This document shows, one piece after another, positions 28,680-37,929 of a stretch of DNA of 45,733 bases. The DNA is from Lelliottia wanjuensis (GTDB taxonomy: Bacteria; Pseudomonadota; Gammaproteobacteria; Enterobacterales; Enterobacteriaceae), in contig NZ_JASSOT010000072.1 in assembly GCF_030238365.1 (NCBI RefSeq), forward strand, positions 1-45,733. The letters run 5' to 3'. Under the pieces are notes generated by a model. The model did no database searches, was not told where the DNA came from, and worked only from the letters and a program-made list of their open reading frames with translations. Made by a program: the position numbers and the translations under genes. The stretch's first letter is position 1. Every line of letters begins with the position of its first letter.

Positions 28680-30002
28680 ATGAGTTCGTTATATCAATCA
28701 ATGGTTGCCGTTATTGAGCAGTCCATTACCCCGCTGGCGGCAAAGCTCGGACAGCAAAAGTACGTGATTGCGATCCGTGACGGTTTTACCGCGGCGCTGC
28801 CGTTTATGATCATCGGCTCGTTTATGCTGGTGTTCATCTTCCCGCCGTTCTCGGCGGATACCACCAACAGTTTTGCCCGCGGCTGGCTCGATTTCTCCCA
28901 GACCTACCGCGAACAACTGATGCTGCCGTTTAACCTCAGCATGGGCGTGATGACCTTCTTTATCTCGGTGGGTATCGGCGCGAGCCTCGGCCGCCAGTTC
29001 AATCTCGATCCGGTGATGTCCGGCCTGCTGGCGTTTATGGCGTTCCTGTTGGTGGCAGCACCTTACGCTGACGGCAAAATCTCCACGCAGTATCTCTCCG
29101 GCCAGGGGATTTTCACCGCGCTGATCACCGCTATCTACTCCACCCGCGTTTACGCGTGGCTGAAAGAGAACAAAGTCACCATTCGCCTGCCGAAGGAAGT
29201 CCCAACCGGCGTGGCGCGCTCCTTTGAGATCCTGATTCCGGTGATGGTGGTGATCGGTACGCTGCATCCGCTGAACCTGTTTATCGAAGCGCAAACCGGA
29301 ATGATCATTCCGCAGGCGATTATGCATCTGCTGGAACCGCTGGTCTCCGCCTCGGATTCCCTGCCTGCGATTCTGCTCTCCGTGCTGCTGTGCCAGATCT
29401 TCTGGTTCGCGGGCATCCACGGCTCGCTGATTGTCACCGGCATCATGAACCCGTTCTGGATGGCGAACCTGTCGGCAAACCAGGCGGCTCTCGCGGCGGG
29501 CGCGGCGCTTCCGCACGTCTATCTGCAGGGCTTCTGGGATCACTACCTGCTGATCGGCGGCGTTGGCTCGACCTTACCCCTGGCTTTCCTGCTGCTGCGC
29601 AGTCGCGTGGCGCATCTGCGCACCATCGGCAAAATGGGCGTGGTGCCGAGCTTCTTTAACATTAACGAACCGATTCTGTTCGGCGCGCCAATTATCATGA
29701 ACCCGATGCTGTTTATCCCGTTTGTGTTCGTGCCGCTGGTCAACGCCTGCCTGGCGTACGCCGCGACCAAACTCGGCTGGCTGGCGCAGGTGGTTTCCCT
29801 GACGCCGTGGACCACGCCGGCCCCGATTGGCGCGTCGTGGGCGGCCAACTGGGCGTTCAGCCCGGTGGTGATGTGCGTGATTTGTATGGTGATGTCTGCC
29901 CTGATGTATCTCCCGTTCCTGCGCGCCTACGAGCGCTCTTTGATGAAAACCGAAGAGCAAAAAGCCCAGGCGACCGTCGGTAACGCTGAAACAGCACGTT
30001 AA
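28680..30002 (+). CDS. PTS system cellobiose/beta-glucoside-type IIC permease
   Basis: This 440-residue inner-membrane permease of the lactose/cellobiose IIC family carries the sugar across the membrane while it is phosphorylated. About ten hydrophobic segments are visible. Conserved substrate-site elements include GIHGSL (His247) and FFNINEPILFGAPI (Glu330), both characteristic of the family. AAGAAGG lies seven bases before the ATG. It works with the IIB upstream and the IIA encoded two genes downstream, plus the general proteins enzyme I and HPr encoded elsewhere. Confidence 0.93.
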   Translation: MSSLYQSMVAVIEQSITPLAAKLGQQKYVIAIRDGFTAALPFMIIGSFMLVFIFPPFSADTTNSFARGWLDFSQTYREQLMLPFNLSMGVMTFFISVGIGASLGRQFNLDPVMSGLLAFMAFLLVAAPYADGKISTQYLSGQGIFTALITAIYSTRVYAWLKENKVTIRLPKEVPTGVARSFEILIPVMVVIGTLHPLNLFIEAQTGMIIPQAIMHLLEPLVSASDSLPAILLSVLLCQIFWFAGIHGSLIVTGIMNPFWMANLSANQAALAAGAALPHVYLQGFWDHYLLIGGVGSTLPLAFLLLRSRVAHLRTIGKMGVVPSFFNINEPILFGAPIIMNPMLFIPFVFVPLVNACLAYAATKLGWLAQVVSLTPWTTPAPIGASWAANWAFSPVVMCVICMVMSALMYLPFLRAYERSLMKTEEQKAQATVGNAETAR

Positions 30003-30020
30003 TTAAGTCAAAGAGGACGC

Positions 30021-31412
30021 ATGATGAAGTATTCATTTCCCGAACACTTTTGGTGGGGCAGCGCCAGCTCGGCGCTGCAAACCGAAGGGGAAAGCCTGGG
30101 CGGCGGCAAAGGAGTGACCACCTGGGATCACTGGTTCGCCCATCAGCCAAACCGTTTCCATCAGGGTGTGGGGCCGCAGGATACCTCGACCTTTTATCAG
30201 AACTGGAAAGCGGACATTCAGCTGCTTAAGCAGCTGAACCACAACAGCTTTCGCACCTCGATTAGCTGGGCGCGCCTGATCCCCGACGGTGTCGGTGAAG
30301 TGAATCCGCAGGCGGTGGAGTTCTACAATCAGGTCTTCGACGAACTGCTCGAGCAGGGCATCACGCCGTTCATCACCCTGTTCCACTTCGACATGCCGAT
30401 GGCGATGCAGGAGATCGGCGGCTGGGAAAACCGTGACGTGGTGGCGGCCTACGCCCGCTACGCGCAGATCTGCTTTGAGCTGTTCGGCGATCGCGTCCTG
30501 CACTGGTTTACCTTTAACGAGCCGATCGTTCCGGTGGAAGGCGGGTATCTGTACGACTTCCACTATCCGAACGTGGTGGATTTCCGCCGTGCGGCGACCG
30601 TGGCGTATCACACGGTGCTGGCCCATGCTCAGGCGGTGCGCGCCTTCCGCGCCGGGCATCACGCGGGGGAGATCGGCATCGTGCTGAACCTGACACCGTC
30701 CTATCCGCGCTCGCAAAGTCCACAGGATCGGAAAGCCGCGCATTATGCGGATCTGATGTTCAACCGCAGCTTCCTCGACCCGGTTCTTCGCGGTGAGTAT
30801 CCGGCGGATCTGGTGGCACTCCTGAAAGCCTACGATCAGCTGCCTGCCTGTCAGCCCGAAGACAGCGCGTTGATTGCCGAAGGGACTATCGACCTGCTCG
30901 GCATCAACTACTATCAGCCGCGCCGCGTGAAGTGTCGCGACAGCGCGGTGAATCCTCAGGCGCCGTTTATGCCGGAGTGGTTCTTTGATAATTACGAGAT
31001 GCCAGGGCGCAAAATGAACCCGTACCGCGGGTGGGAAATCTACGAGCCGGGTATTTACGATATTCTGGTTAATCTGCGCGAAAATTACGGCAACCCGCGC
31101 TGTTTTATTTCTGAAAACGGCATGGGCGTCGAAAACGAGCAGCGTTTTATTGAAAACGGCCAAATTAACGATCAGTACCGTATCGACTTTATTTCCGAGC
31201 ACCTCAAATGGGTCCACAAAGGCATTAGCGAAGGCGCAAATTGCCTTGGCTACCATATGTGGACATTTATTGATAACTGGTCATGGTGTAATGCGTATAA
31301 AAACCGCTACGGATTTATCCAGCTGGATTTAACCACGCAGCAACGCACCATTAAGAAAAGCGGGGAGTGGTTCGCCGCCACCTCGTTAAATAACAGCTTT
31401 GATAAAGAGTAA
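30021..31412 (+). CDS. 6-phospho-beta-glucosidase (glycoside hydrolase family 1)
   Basis: This 463-residue cytoplasmic GH1 enzyme hydrolyses the 6-phosphorylated beta-glucoside delivered by the PTS to glucose 6-phosphate plus glucose or an aglycone. The acid/base glutamate is Glu167 in TFNEP and the nucleophile Glu365 in SENGMG. The N-terminal FPEHFWWGSASSALQTEG and the C-terminal YHMWTFIDNWSW are family signatures. Length fits the 450-480 range of BglA, BglB, CelF-like and AscB enzymes. AGAGGA precedes two adjacent ATG codons; I take the first. It lies between the IIC and IIA genes of the same operon. Confidence 0.93.
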   Translation: MMKYSFPEHFWWGSASSALQTEGESLGGGKGVTTWDHWFAHQPNRFHQGVGPQDTSTFYQNWKADIQLLKQLNHNSFRTSISWARLIPDGVGEVNPQAVEFYNQVFDELLEQGITPFITLFHFDMPMAMQEIGGWENRDVVAAYARYAQICFELFGDRVLHWFTFNEPIVPVEGGYLYDFHYPNVVDFRRAATVAYHTVLAHAQAVRAFRAGHHAGEIGIVLNLTPSYPRSQSPQDRKAAHYADLMFNRSFLDPVLRGEYPADLVALLKAYDQLPACQPEDSALIAEGTIDLLGINYYQPRRVKCRDSAVNPQAPFMPEWFFDNYEMPGRKMNPYRGWEIYEPGIYDILVNLRENYGNPRCFISENGMGVENEQRFIENGQINDQYRIDFISEHLKWVHKGISEGANCLGYHMWTFIDNWSWCNAYKNRYGFIQLDLTTQQRTIKKSGEWFAATSLNNSFDKE

Positions 31413-31415
31413 TGA

Positions 31416-31721
31416 ATGATGATTGCATTAGAAGACGCCGTAATGGAAATTATCGTCAACGCCGGTCAGTCGCGTAGCCTGTGCTTTGAAGCCCTGCACG
31501 CGGCCCGGCAGGGCAACCTCGACGAAGCCAAAAGCCTGCTGCGCGAAGCCGATGGCTACGCGCGCCAGGCGCACCATATGCAGACCAAACTCATCGAACA
31601 GGACGCGGGCGAAGCCCGCCAGCCGATGACCTTAATTATGGTGCACGCCCAGGATCATTTAATGAATTCACTGTTAGCCCGTGAATTGTCCGAAGAGATT
31701 ATTCATCTCTACCAGAGATAA
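31416..31721 (+). CDS. PTS system lactose/cellobiose-type IIA component
   Basis: This 101-residue helical phosphocarrier of the lactose/cellobiose IIA family accepts phosphate from HPr and gives it to the IIB cysteine. The predicted phosphorylated histidine is His77 in MVHAQDHLM; other family features are the NAGQSRSLCFEAL helix and a trimer-forming bundle. It starts four bases after the glycosidase stop, so translation is probably coupled; a second ATG follows directly. With IIB and IIC it completes a three-protein enzyme II. Confidence 0.93.
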   Translation: MMIALEDAVMEIIVNAGQSRSLCFEALHAARQGNLDEAKSLLREADGYARQAHHMQTKLIEQDAGEARQPMTLIMVHAQDHLMNSLLARELSEEIIHLYQR

Positions 31722-31865
31722 TAAAGGGAGATACCGTTACGTTAAATTAAACCCTCTGTACCACTAAAAATATAAATCAACTTCTTCTGATGATAGCGAC
31801 ATATTCTGTCAAATCGGAACGGGCTGGTTATTGTCTGAATAAAATTTAAATTAATAGAGATGACA

Positions 31866-33245
31866 ATGAATATTATTAAAAAACTTCCATTAACAATGGC
31901 GGTTATCGCCGCGCTTTGCCCAATTTCTGTCCTCGCACAAGATTTTACGCAGGAGCAAATTGACGCCATTGTGGCTAAAGCGGTGGATAAAGCCCTGGCC
32001 GATCGTCAGGCAAAAATGGACGCCGCGGTGGCGAAAAAAGTGGACGTGGTGACCGAACCGCAAAGCGCCGCGCAGTCCCCGGATCTGGCGATTCCGTTTG
32101 GCGTGAAATTTACCGGCTATGCCCGCTACGGCGCGCACTTCCAGGCGGGCGATCAGAAATATGTCGCGGTCGATGGCTCCTACAACGGCGGCTCGGCGAT
32201 TGGTCGTCTGGGTAACGAAGGCAACGGCGGCGAATTCCAGCTCTCCAAAGCCTTCAAGGGCGACAACGGCGCGATCTGGGACATCAACGTGATGATCGAC
32301 CACTGGGGCGACGAAGTTAACCTGAAAAAGGCCTACGCCGGGGTGACCAACATTGTGGCCTCCAACCCGAACGCCTATTTCTGGGCCGGGCGTGACTTCC
32401 ACCAGCGTCCGCAGCAGGGCATCAACGACTACTTCTGGATGAACCACGACGGCCAGGGTGCCGGGGTGAAAAACTTCGACATCGGCGGCGTGCAGTTTGA
32501 TGTGGCGACCGTCGCGGCGGTGGAGTCCTGTAACCCGGAAGTGGAAAACGACGGTTCTAACCCGTCGCGCATCTCCTGTACCGGCGGCTCCGGCACCGGC
32601 GATAAGGGCAACTACGCGGCGACCTCTAAAATCCACGGCATGAAAGTCGGGCCGCTGGATCTGGAAATCTACGCCAACTACGGCTTCGATTCGAAAGCCA
32701 TCGAGAGCGACGATCGCCTGAAAGCCTGGCAGGGCGGCGTGGTCCTGAGCCACACCAACGACAGCGGCGTGAACAAAGTGATCGCCCGCTACTCGGATAA
32801 CTCAGACAACAGCGTGTTCAACAAAACCGAAGACCTGACCACGGTTTACGCCAGCTTCGAAGGGCTGCATAAGTTCACCCAGCAGACCCAGGTGGAGTAC
32901 ATCCTCGCCTTCCACGACTATGACAACAGTCGCGACGGCACCGACAATCGCAAAAACTACAACGCGATTGTGCGCCCAATGCACTGGTGGAACGACGTTC
33001 ATTCGACCTGGCTGGAAGCGGGCTGGCAGCATGTTGATTACGACAACGGCGGCGATAACAAAGGCTGGAAGCTGACCCTGTCGCAGAACATGTCTATCGC
33101 GATGGGTCCGGAATTCCGTCCGATGCTGCGCTTCTACGTGACCGGCGGCAAGGTGGATAACGAACGCACTGCGCGCGTGAACGGCACCGACGACCAGACG
33201 TTCGACGACTTTAACGTTGGGGCGATGTGGGAGGCGTGGTTCTAA
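31866..33245 (+). CDS. LamB/BglH-like carbohydrate porin
   Basis: This 459-residue outer-membrane sugar porin of the maltoporin family should let the beta-glucoside into the periplasm for the neighbouring PTS. It has a signal peptide (1-24, ending VLA), then a charged helical extension (~27-62, AIVAKAVDKALADRQ) as found in ScrY and BglH, and an 18-stranded barrel beginning at FTGYARYGAHF and ending in the outer-membrane signature aromatic (WEAWF). A Cys pair (SCNP and ISCTG) probably braces one external loop. I prefer ATG 31866 because GAG lies seven bases before it, while ATG 31860 directly abuts that sequence. A 144-base gap separates it from IIA, so it may also have its own promoter. A BIME follows. 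Confidence 0.9.
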   Translation: MNIIKKLPLTMAVIAALCPISVLAQDFTQEQIDAIVAKAVDKALADRQAKMDAAVAKKVDVVTEPQSAAQSPDLAIPFGVKFTGYARYGAHFQAGDQKYVAVDGSYNGGSAIGRLGNEGNGGEFQLSKAFKGDNGAIWDINVMIDHWGDEVNLKKAYAGVTNIVASNPNAYFWAGRDFHQRPQQGINDYFWMNHDGQGAGVKNFDIGGVQFDVATVAAVESCNPEVENDGSNPSRISCTGGSGTGDKGNYAATSKIHGMKVGPLDLEIYANYGFDSKAIESDDRLKAWQGGVVLSHTNDSGVNKVIARYSDNSDNSVFNKTEDLTTVYASFEGLHKFTQQTQVEYILAFHDYDNSRDGTDNRKNYNAIVRPMHWWNDVHSTWLEAGWQHVDYDNGGDNKGWKLTLSQNMSIAMGPEFRPMLRFYVTGGKVDNERTARVNGTDDQTFDDFNVGAMWEAWF

Positions 33246-33260
33246 AACCGTGCTCTCATT

Positions 33261-33330
33261 TGCCGGGTGGCGCTGCGCTTACCCGGCCTACTATTTTCGT
33301 AGGCCCGTGCAAGCGCAGCGCCGCCGGGCA
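33261..33330. repeat. BIME (paired REP units) after the porin gene
   Basis: Two inverted REP units, TGCCGGGTGGCGCTGCGC... and its near complement ending GCGCCGCCGGGCA, separated by a short T-rich linker. It follows the porin stop and could stabilise the mRNA or end the operon. It is nearly the same as the element at 35561-35630. Confidence 0.85.
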
Positions 33331-33377
33331 ATGCTCCCATGATATGCTAGAAAAAAAACGAGCATGCAGGGGAGAAC

Positions 33378-34280
33378 ATGGGTTCCACAAAAAGAGGGAT
33401 GCTGAATGTCCTGATCGCCGCCGTGTTATGGGGCAGTTCAGGGGTTTGCGCGCAGTACATCATGGAGAAGAGTCAGATTTCCTCGCCTTATCTGACCATG
33501 ATTCGTCTGTTGTTTACCGGCGTGATTTTACTGACGCTCTCTTTCGTCCACGGCGACAAAATTTTCTCGGTCATCAGGCATCGCAAAGACGCCATCAGCC
33601 TGCTGATTTTCTCACTGGTTGGCGCACTCACGGTGCAGCTCACCTTCCTGCTGACGATTGAAAAATCCAACGCCGCCACCGCGACGGTCCTGCAGTTTCT
33701 CTCCCCGACCATTATCGTGGCCTGGTTCGCGCTGGCGCGAAAAAAACGGCCTGGGATTTTTGTCCTCGCGGCGATTTTGACGTCGCTTATCGGCACATTT
33801 TTACTGGTGACCCACGGCGATCCGACGTCGCTGTCCATCTCTCCGGAGGCTTTATTCTTCGGTATCGCCTCGGCCTTCGCCGCCGCGTTTTACACCACCT
33901 ATCCGTCGACGCTGATCGCCCGCTACGGCACGCTGCCGATTGTCGGCTGGAGTATGTTGATTGCAGGACTGATGCTGACGCCGTTCTACGCCGGGCGCGG
34001 CACCACCTTCGTGATTGACGGCAGCCTGCTGCTGGCCTTCTTCTATCTGGTGGTGATCGGCACGGCGCTGACCTTCAGTTTGTATCTGAAGGGCGCGCAG
34101 ATGATTGGTGGGCCAAAGGCGAGCATCCTGAGCTGCGCCGAACCGCTGAGCAGCGCCCTGCTGTCGGTGCTGCTGCTGGGCGTGGCCTTTACCCTGCCGG
34201 ACTGGCTGGGGACGCTACTGATTGTGTCGTCGGTAGTGCTGATTTCGATGGATTCACGCAGACGCGTTCAGGCTCATTGA
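33378..34280 (+). CDS. yicL: YicL, EamA/DMT-family transporter
   Basis: This 300-residue inner-membrane protein has ten hydrophobic segments in two EamA repeats (residues ~10-140 and ~155-290). It matches E. coli YicL over its whole length, including [19 protein letters not shown] and [20 protein letters not shown]. The family exports amino acids and other small metabolites; the substrate of YicL is unknown. AGGGGAGA precedes the ATG. Its 3' end overlaps that of nepI by seven bases in convergent orientation, with no room for a separate terminator. Confidence 0.93.
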   Translation: MGSTKRGMLNVLIAAVLWGSSGVCAQYIMEKSQISSPYLTMIRLLFTGVILLTLSFVHGDKIFSVIRHRKDAISLLIFSLVGALTVQLTFLLTIEKSNAATATVLQFLSPTIIVAWFALARKKRPGIFVLAAILTSLIGTFLLVTHGDPTSLSISPEALFFGIASAFAAAFYTTYPSTLIARYGTLPIVGWSMLIAGLMLTPFYAGRGTTFVIDGSLLLAFFYLVVIGTALTFSLYLKGAQMIGGPKASILSCAEPLSSALLSVLLLGVAFTLPDWLGTLLIVSSVVLISMDSRRRVQAH

Positions 34281-35464
34281 GCCTTTACTTTCCCTGCCAC
34301 CAGCAGCGCGGTCAGCAGCATCAGCGTGCCGGATAAGACCAGTGGCGACAGCAGCCCCAGATTATCCAGCGCGTAGCCGCCGATCGCCGCCCCGCAGGTG
34401 TTCGCCAGCTGAATCACCGCCACCTGAATGGAACCCGCTTTTTCCGCCTGATCGGCCAGAGAGCGGGTGATCCACGTTGACCAGCCCACCGGGACCAGCG
34501 CAAACGCAAAGCCCCAGATAATTGCAATCGCCGACGCCACCCACTTATCGCTGCCCCACAAAATCAGCACCACGGCGCTGACCGCCAGCACAAGCGGCGC
34601 ACCCGCCAGAGCAATCTTGAGCGAGCGTTTCAGGAACTGTGCCGAGAGCGACGTGCCGACAAAACTCGCAATACCGAAGCTCAGCAGCACCAGCGTCAGG
34701 CCATCGACGTCAAACCCGGCCATGGTCATAAACACCGGGCGGATATAGGTAAAGAAGGCGAACTGACCCGCAAACGCCATAAAGATGGCGGTCATCCCCG
34801 CCATCACGCCGGGGCGTTTCAGCAGGCTGAACATATTCTGTTTGTGATGCGCCGCTTCGCCCGGCAGGGACGGCAGCGCTTTCCACACCCAGAAAATGCA
34901 CAGAATGCCCATGATCGCTGCGCCGTTGAAGACGTTACGCCAGCCGATAATCCCGCCCAAAAAACTGCCCAGCGGCGCGGCGATCACCAGCGCAATCGAC
35001 ACCGCACCGAAAATCACCGAGAGCGCTTTCGGCACTTTGCGCGCAGGCACCAGGCGCATGGTCAGCGAGGCCGACATCGCCCAGAACCCGCCCAGCCCCA
35101 GCCCCAGACAGGCGCGACCCAGCAGCAACAGAGTAAAGTTATCGGCAAAGGAGACCAACACGCAGGAGAGGGTAAGCAGCACCGCGAACAGGATCACCAC
35201 CTTGCGGCGGTCGATGGTCCCGATGACCTGGGTGATGAACAGGCTGGAAAACATGGCGACAAACGCCGTGACGGTGACGGACTGGCCCGCCACGCCTTCG
35301 GAAATCCCGAGGTCCTGGGCCATTGGCGTCAGCAGGCTCACCGGCAGAAATTCCACGGTAATCAGGCAGGCGACGCAAAACGCCACGGCGAAAACCGCCG
35401 ACCAGTTTGGTCGCAGCACCTCACTGGTGTGAATCGTGGGCGTGGAGTGGATCTGTTCTGTCAT
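34274..35464 (-). CDS. nepI: NepI, purine ribonucleoside efflux pump (MFS)
   Basis: This 396-residue twelve-segment transporter of the DHA1 branch of the major facilitator superfamily corresponds to E. coli NepI, which exports inosine and guanosine and confers resistance to 6-mercaptopurine. Signs are the N-terminal TEQ...[19 protein letters not shown], the loop motif GTIDRRKVV between segments 2 and 3, and [19 protein letters not shown] in segment 4. CAGGTGA precedes the ATG. It is tandem with yicN, separated by 186 bases that include a BIME, and its 3' end overlaps yicL. Confidence 0.93.
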   Translation of the reverse strand: MTEQIHSTPTIHTSEVLRPNWSAVFAVAFCVACLITVEFLPVSLLTPMAQDLGISEGVAGQSVTVTAFVAMFSSLFITQVIGTIDRRKVVILFAVLLTLSCVLVSFADNFTLLLLGRACLGLGLGGFWAMSASLTMRLVPARKVPKALSVIFGAVSIALVIAAPLGSFLGGIIGWRNVFNGAAIMGILCIFWVWKALPSLPGEAAHHKQNMFSLLKRPGVMAGMTAIFMAFAGQFAFFTYIRPVFMTMAGFDVDGLTLVLLSFGIASFVGTSLSAQFLKRSLKIALAGAPLVLAVSAVVLILWGSDKWVASAIAIIWGFAFALVPVGWSTWITRSLADQAEKAGSIQVAVIQLANTCGAAIGGYALDNLGLLSPLVLSGTLMLLTALLVAGKVKAQ

Positions 35465-35560
35465 GGCGTCACCTGAGGATAAAAACGTGCGGGAAAGTCG
35501 CGCAGTTTATCATCATAACTGTGACGGATTTAACGTTTTGACAACTTTTGTGGGTTTTTG

Positions 35561-35630
35561 TGCCCGGTGGCGCTGCGCTTACCGGGCCTACAGGACTTGT
35601 AGGCCGGTGCAAGCGCAGCGCCGCCCGGCA
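35561..35630. repeat. BIME (paired REP units) between yicN and nepI
   Basis: TGCCCGGTGGCGCTGCGC and its inverted partner ending GCGCCGCCCGGCA, almost the same as the element at 33261-33330. It lies between the stop of yicN and the start region of nepI. Confidence 0.85.
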
Positions 35631-35650
35631 GAAAATAGCAATGTGGTGAA

Positions 35651-36103
35651 TTAGTGCAGGAAGAACACGCCACCTTCCGGCAGGAAGAGCTGGTTATAGC
35701 GCAGCTGGAAGGCGTTGAACTCCTGCGGGTCCGGCTCCATCTCGCGCATAAAGCCCAGCGTCAGGCGGATCTGCGCGTCGGTGATAGGTGCCGCCAGGCG
35801 CGCTTTGCGCAAAATCCGGTGCCAGGCGTGCAGGTTCTCTTCGCTGCCATCGACGATGCAGACCTGCCAGATCAGCAGCACCTGCGCGGCGTTTTGCAGA
35901 TGGGCCTCGTCCGGTCGCTCCAGATAGCGGATAAACTCATTGCCTGCGGTTTTGCCAAACTGGTCAATCATCGACTCCAGCGGCACCGGCGTAATCCCTA
36001 AGCGTTCGCTCAGTCGCTTGATCGCGCGGCGCGAATCGGACGTCAGAATGCGAAACCCGACAACAAACACCACAACCAGGGTGGCCAGCATTATCCAGAC
36101 CAT
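35651..36103 (-). CDS. yicN: YicN (DUF1198), membrane-anchored protein of unknown function
   Basis: This 150-residue protein has one N-terminal membrane segment (MVWIMLATLVVVFVVGFRIL) followed by a basic stretch and a helical cytoplasmic domain. It matches E. coli YicN in length and in segments such as HLQNAAQVLLIWQ and DGSEENLHAWHRIL. No enzymatic motif is seen, and the role is unknown. In E. coli it likewise lies between nepI and uhpT, but here a phosphoethanolamine transferase gene is inserted on its upstream side. Confidence 0.9.
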   Translation of the reverse strand: MVWIMLATLVVVFVVGFRILTSDSRRAIKRLSERLGITPVPLESMIDQFGKTAGNEFIRYLERPDEAHLQNAAQVLLIWQVCIVDGSEENLHAWHRILRKARLAAPITDAQIRLTLGFMREMEPDPQEFNAFQLRYNQLFLPEGGVFFLH

Positions 36104-36194
36104 GCGCTCTCCTTAATGTAAGCCGCTCATGATATCGGGAAACGCGTGGGGCTGACAGCGGACAACGCGAGAAACTCAGTCGCAAAATAGCCCG

Positions 36195-37733
36195 CTAATA
36201 CAGTGCTTCTTCTCTGGGCAGTGCGTTATAGGGAACGCGTGTTCCGTCTTTCTTCAAAACAAGACGCTCTTTTCGACAAACCTCTTCCGAGTACAAATTG
36301 CACTGAACATCAGTAGAAGTCTCATTGATACCCACCAACTGCGTAATAAGGGGGATCAGATCGAAACCTGAGCGCGGCGCGGTGATTTTCTCACTCTGTT
36401 TACTGCCTGAAGTCGTCACGAAAAGCGGGACATCATAATCATTTTGATACCTGTCCGAGTGCTGCTGACGCTCCTCGTTTGTCCCTTTATCCACAACCCT
36501 AAGCCCATGATCGGCAAAGTACATCATTGCCCAACTCTGAGAATTTTGGCCGAGCATCCCATAAACGTGGCTGAGCAACGCGTCGGTATTCTTGATGCTC
36601 TGGACGTAGCAGGATTCTTCTTTCGACCGGAAGAACGTATCGTACTGGCCAGAGGTACGAACACAGGCCATTGGATGTGAACCCATCAAGTGTATAAATA
36701 TCGCTTTTTTCCCTTTATGGTTTAGCGCTTCTGACACCAGAGGGAGCATCTTCTCATCCGGGCTGTAAAGAAACTTGTTCGAAGAACCATTCTTCACAAA
36801 ATGGAACTCATCCGCCTGCTTTCCTGCAAGCGAGACAGGGCTGTCAGCGCCACCATATATCCCCTGGTTGGAAATCCAGTTAGTGTGATAACCGCGTTTA
36901 CTGAGCAATCTGACAATGCTGTTGTTGTATTCTATTTTCCCATTTTTAAATCGATACAATGAATGGGTTAAAGATAATACCGTGGCAGGACCGCTTGAAA
37001 TATAGTTGGTAAAAATGATTCCGGGTCTTGTTTGCATAAATGATGTGTCATTTATCGGAAAACCATATGCTGACATAAAATCACGCCGCACGCTTTCCCC
37101 GATGATAATCACCACCGTATTATAATTCCCCCCATGAATATCATCACCCCAATCATCAGGTATTTTCATGTTGTGTTGATAAAACGCTTTATCCGCATTG
37201 ACCTGATTGTAAGCATTGCGAGCATCACTGACGAATCTGATCGGCGGGTAATGTGAATCAAGAAGTGAGAATTGACTTTCCTGATATGCAGCCTTAATAG
37301 GAATGCTGAAAAAACAAATAATACTCAGTAGCGAAAGGATGCGTGGCAGTACAAATGTTGTTTTTTTTCTTAGCAGACAACACGATGCTGCAGAGAACAG
37401 AATTGACACCGCAATCAACCACTTCCACACCGAAATAGACATGAGAAACTCTAAGGTTTCGGCTTTATCTGTGTAAGCCACAGAGGTCATGGCATTCAGA
37501 TCTGGAGGACCAAAGGTTAAGCCAACTGGACAATACAGGAAGGCTATGACTGCCCCTAATGTAATTGCTGAGAAATATACAATTTCATTCCTGAATGTCA
37601 GGGTTAAAATAAATGTAAAAAAACTATATGCCACCGCCGGGCCATATCCGAAAGCGGAGTTGAAAAGAAACGAAAACACCATGCTCGCAAGAATGAACAT
37701 GCCTGTAGAATTGATATTGCCACGCAACGACAT
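36195..37733 (-). CDS. OpgE-like phosphoethanolamine transferase
   Basis: This 512-residue inner-membrane enzyme belongs to the EptA/OpgE alkaline-phosphatase superfamily, which moves phosphoethanolamine from phosphatidylethanolamine to a periplasmic acceptor. Four or five N-terminal membrane segments (to ~residue 145) precede a periplasmic catalytic domain with IGESVRRD (Glu213), a likely nucleophile Thr251 in SSGPATVLS, HLMGSHP (348-354) and FADHG (Asp408, His409). The stretch HLMGSHPxACxRTxGxYxTF is strikingly like E. coli OpgE, which decorates osmoregulated periplasmic glucans, so that is the best guess; lipid A or a heptose is possible. The gene is far richer in A and T than yicN and uhpT on either side, which suggests acquisition by transfer. 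It is a lone gene. Confidence 0.85.
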   Translation of the reverse strand: MSLRGNINSTGMFILASMVFSFLFNSAFGYGPAVAYSFFTFILTLTFRNEIVYFSAITLGAVIAFLYCPVGLTFGPPDLNAMTSVAYTDKAETLEFLMSISVWKWLIAVSILFSAASCCLLRKKTTFVLPRILSLLSIICFFSIPIKAAYQESQFSLLDSHYPPIRFVSDARNAYNQVNADKAFYQHNMKIPDDWGDDIHGGNYNTVVIIIGESVRRDFMSAYGFPINDTSFMQTRPGIIFTNYISSGPATVLSLTHSLYRFKNGKIEYNNSIVRLLSKRGYHTNWISNQGIYGGADSPVSLAGKQADEFHFVKNGSSNKFLYSPDEKMLPLVSEALNHKGKKAIFIHLMGSHPMACVRTSGQYDTFFRSKEESCYVQSIKNTDALLSHVYGMLGQNSQSWAMMYFADHGLRVVDKGTNEERQQHSDRYQNDYDVPLFVTTSGSKQSEKITAPRSGFDLIPLITQLVGINETSTDVQCNLYSEEVCRKERLVLKKDGTRVPYNALPREEALY

Positions 37734-37880
37734 CGAGACTCGCCCCAGAGATAATGAAAACCTCTGACCAAACTAAAGCCAATAAGGTTCTTCCTTGAAT
37801 TTTTAATTTTATTGAAGATTTGGAGATATTGCTATTTATTAAATACCTCATAGCTCGTTGGTATTTCCCAGACTCCTGAT
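37734..37880. other. AT-rich upstream region of the phosphoethanolamine transferase gene
   Basis: About 150 AT-rich bases between the transferase start and the uhpT terminator. No gene is supportable here. It should hold the transferase promoter; several TA-rich hexamers are possible -10 elements and none stands out. Confidence 0.45.
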
Positions 37881-37882
37881 CC

Positions 37883-37912
37883 AAAAAAGCCCGGCATTAA
37901 GCCGGGCAAAAA
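37883..37912 (-). terminator. Intrinsic terminator after uhpT
   Basis: GCCCGGC (37889-37895) and GCCGGGC (37901-37907) with a five-base loop, followed leftward by six U residues. It is flanked by A and T runs on both sides and could work in both directions. Confidence 0.9.
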
Positions 37913-37929
37913 GTTACCTGCACAATCCA

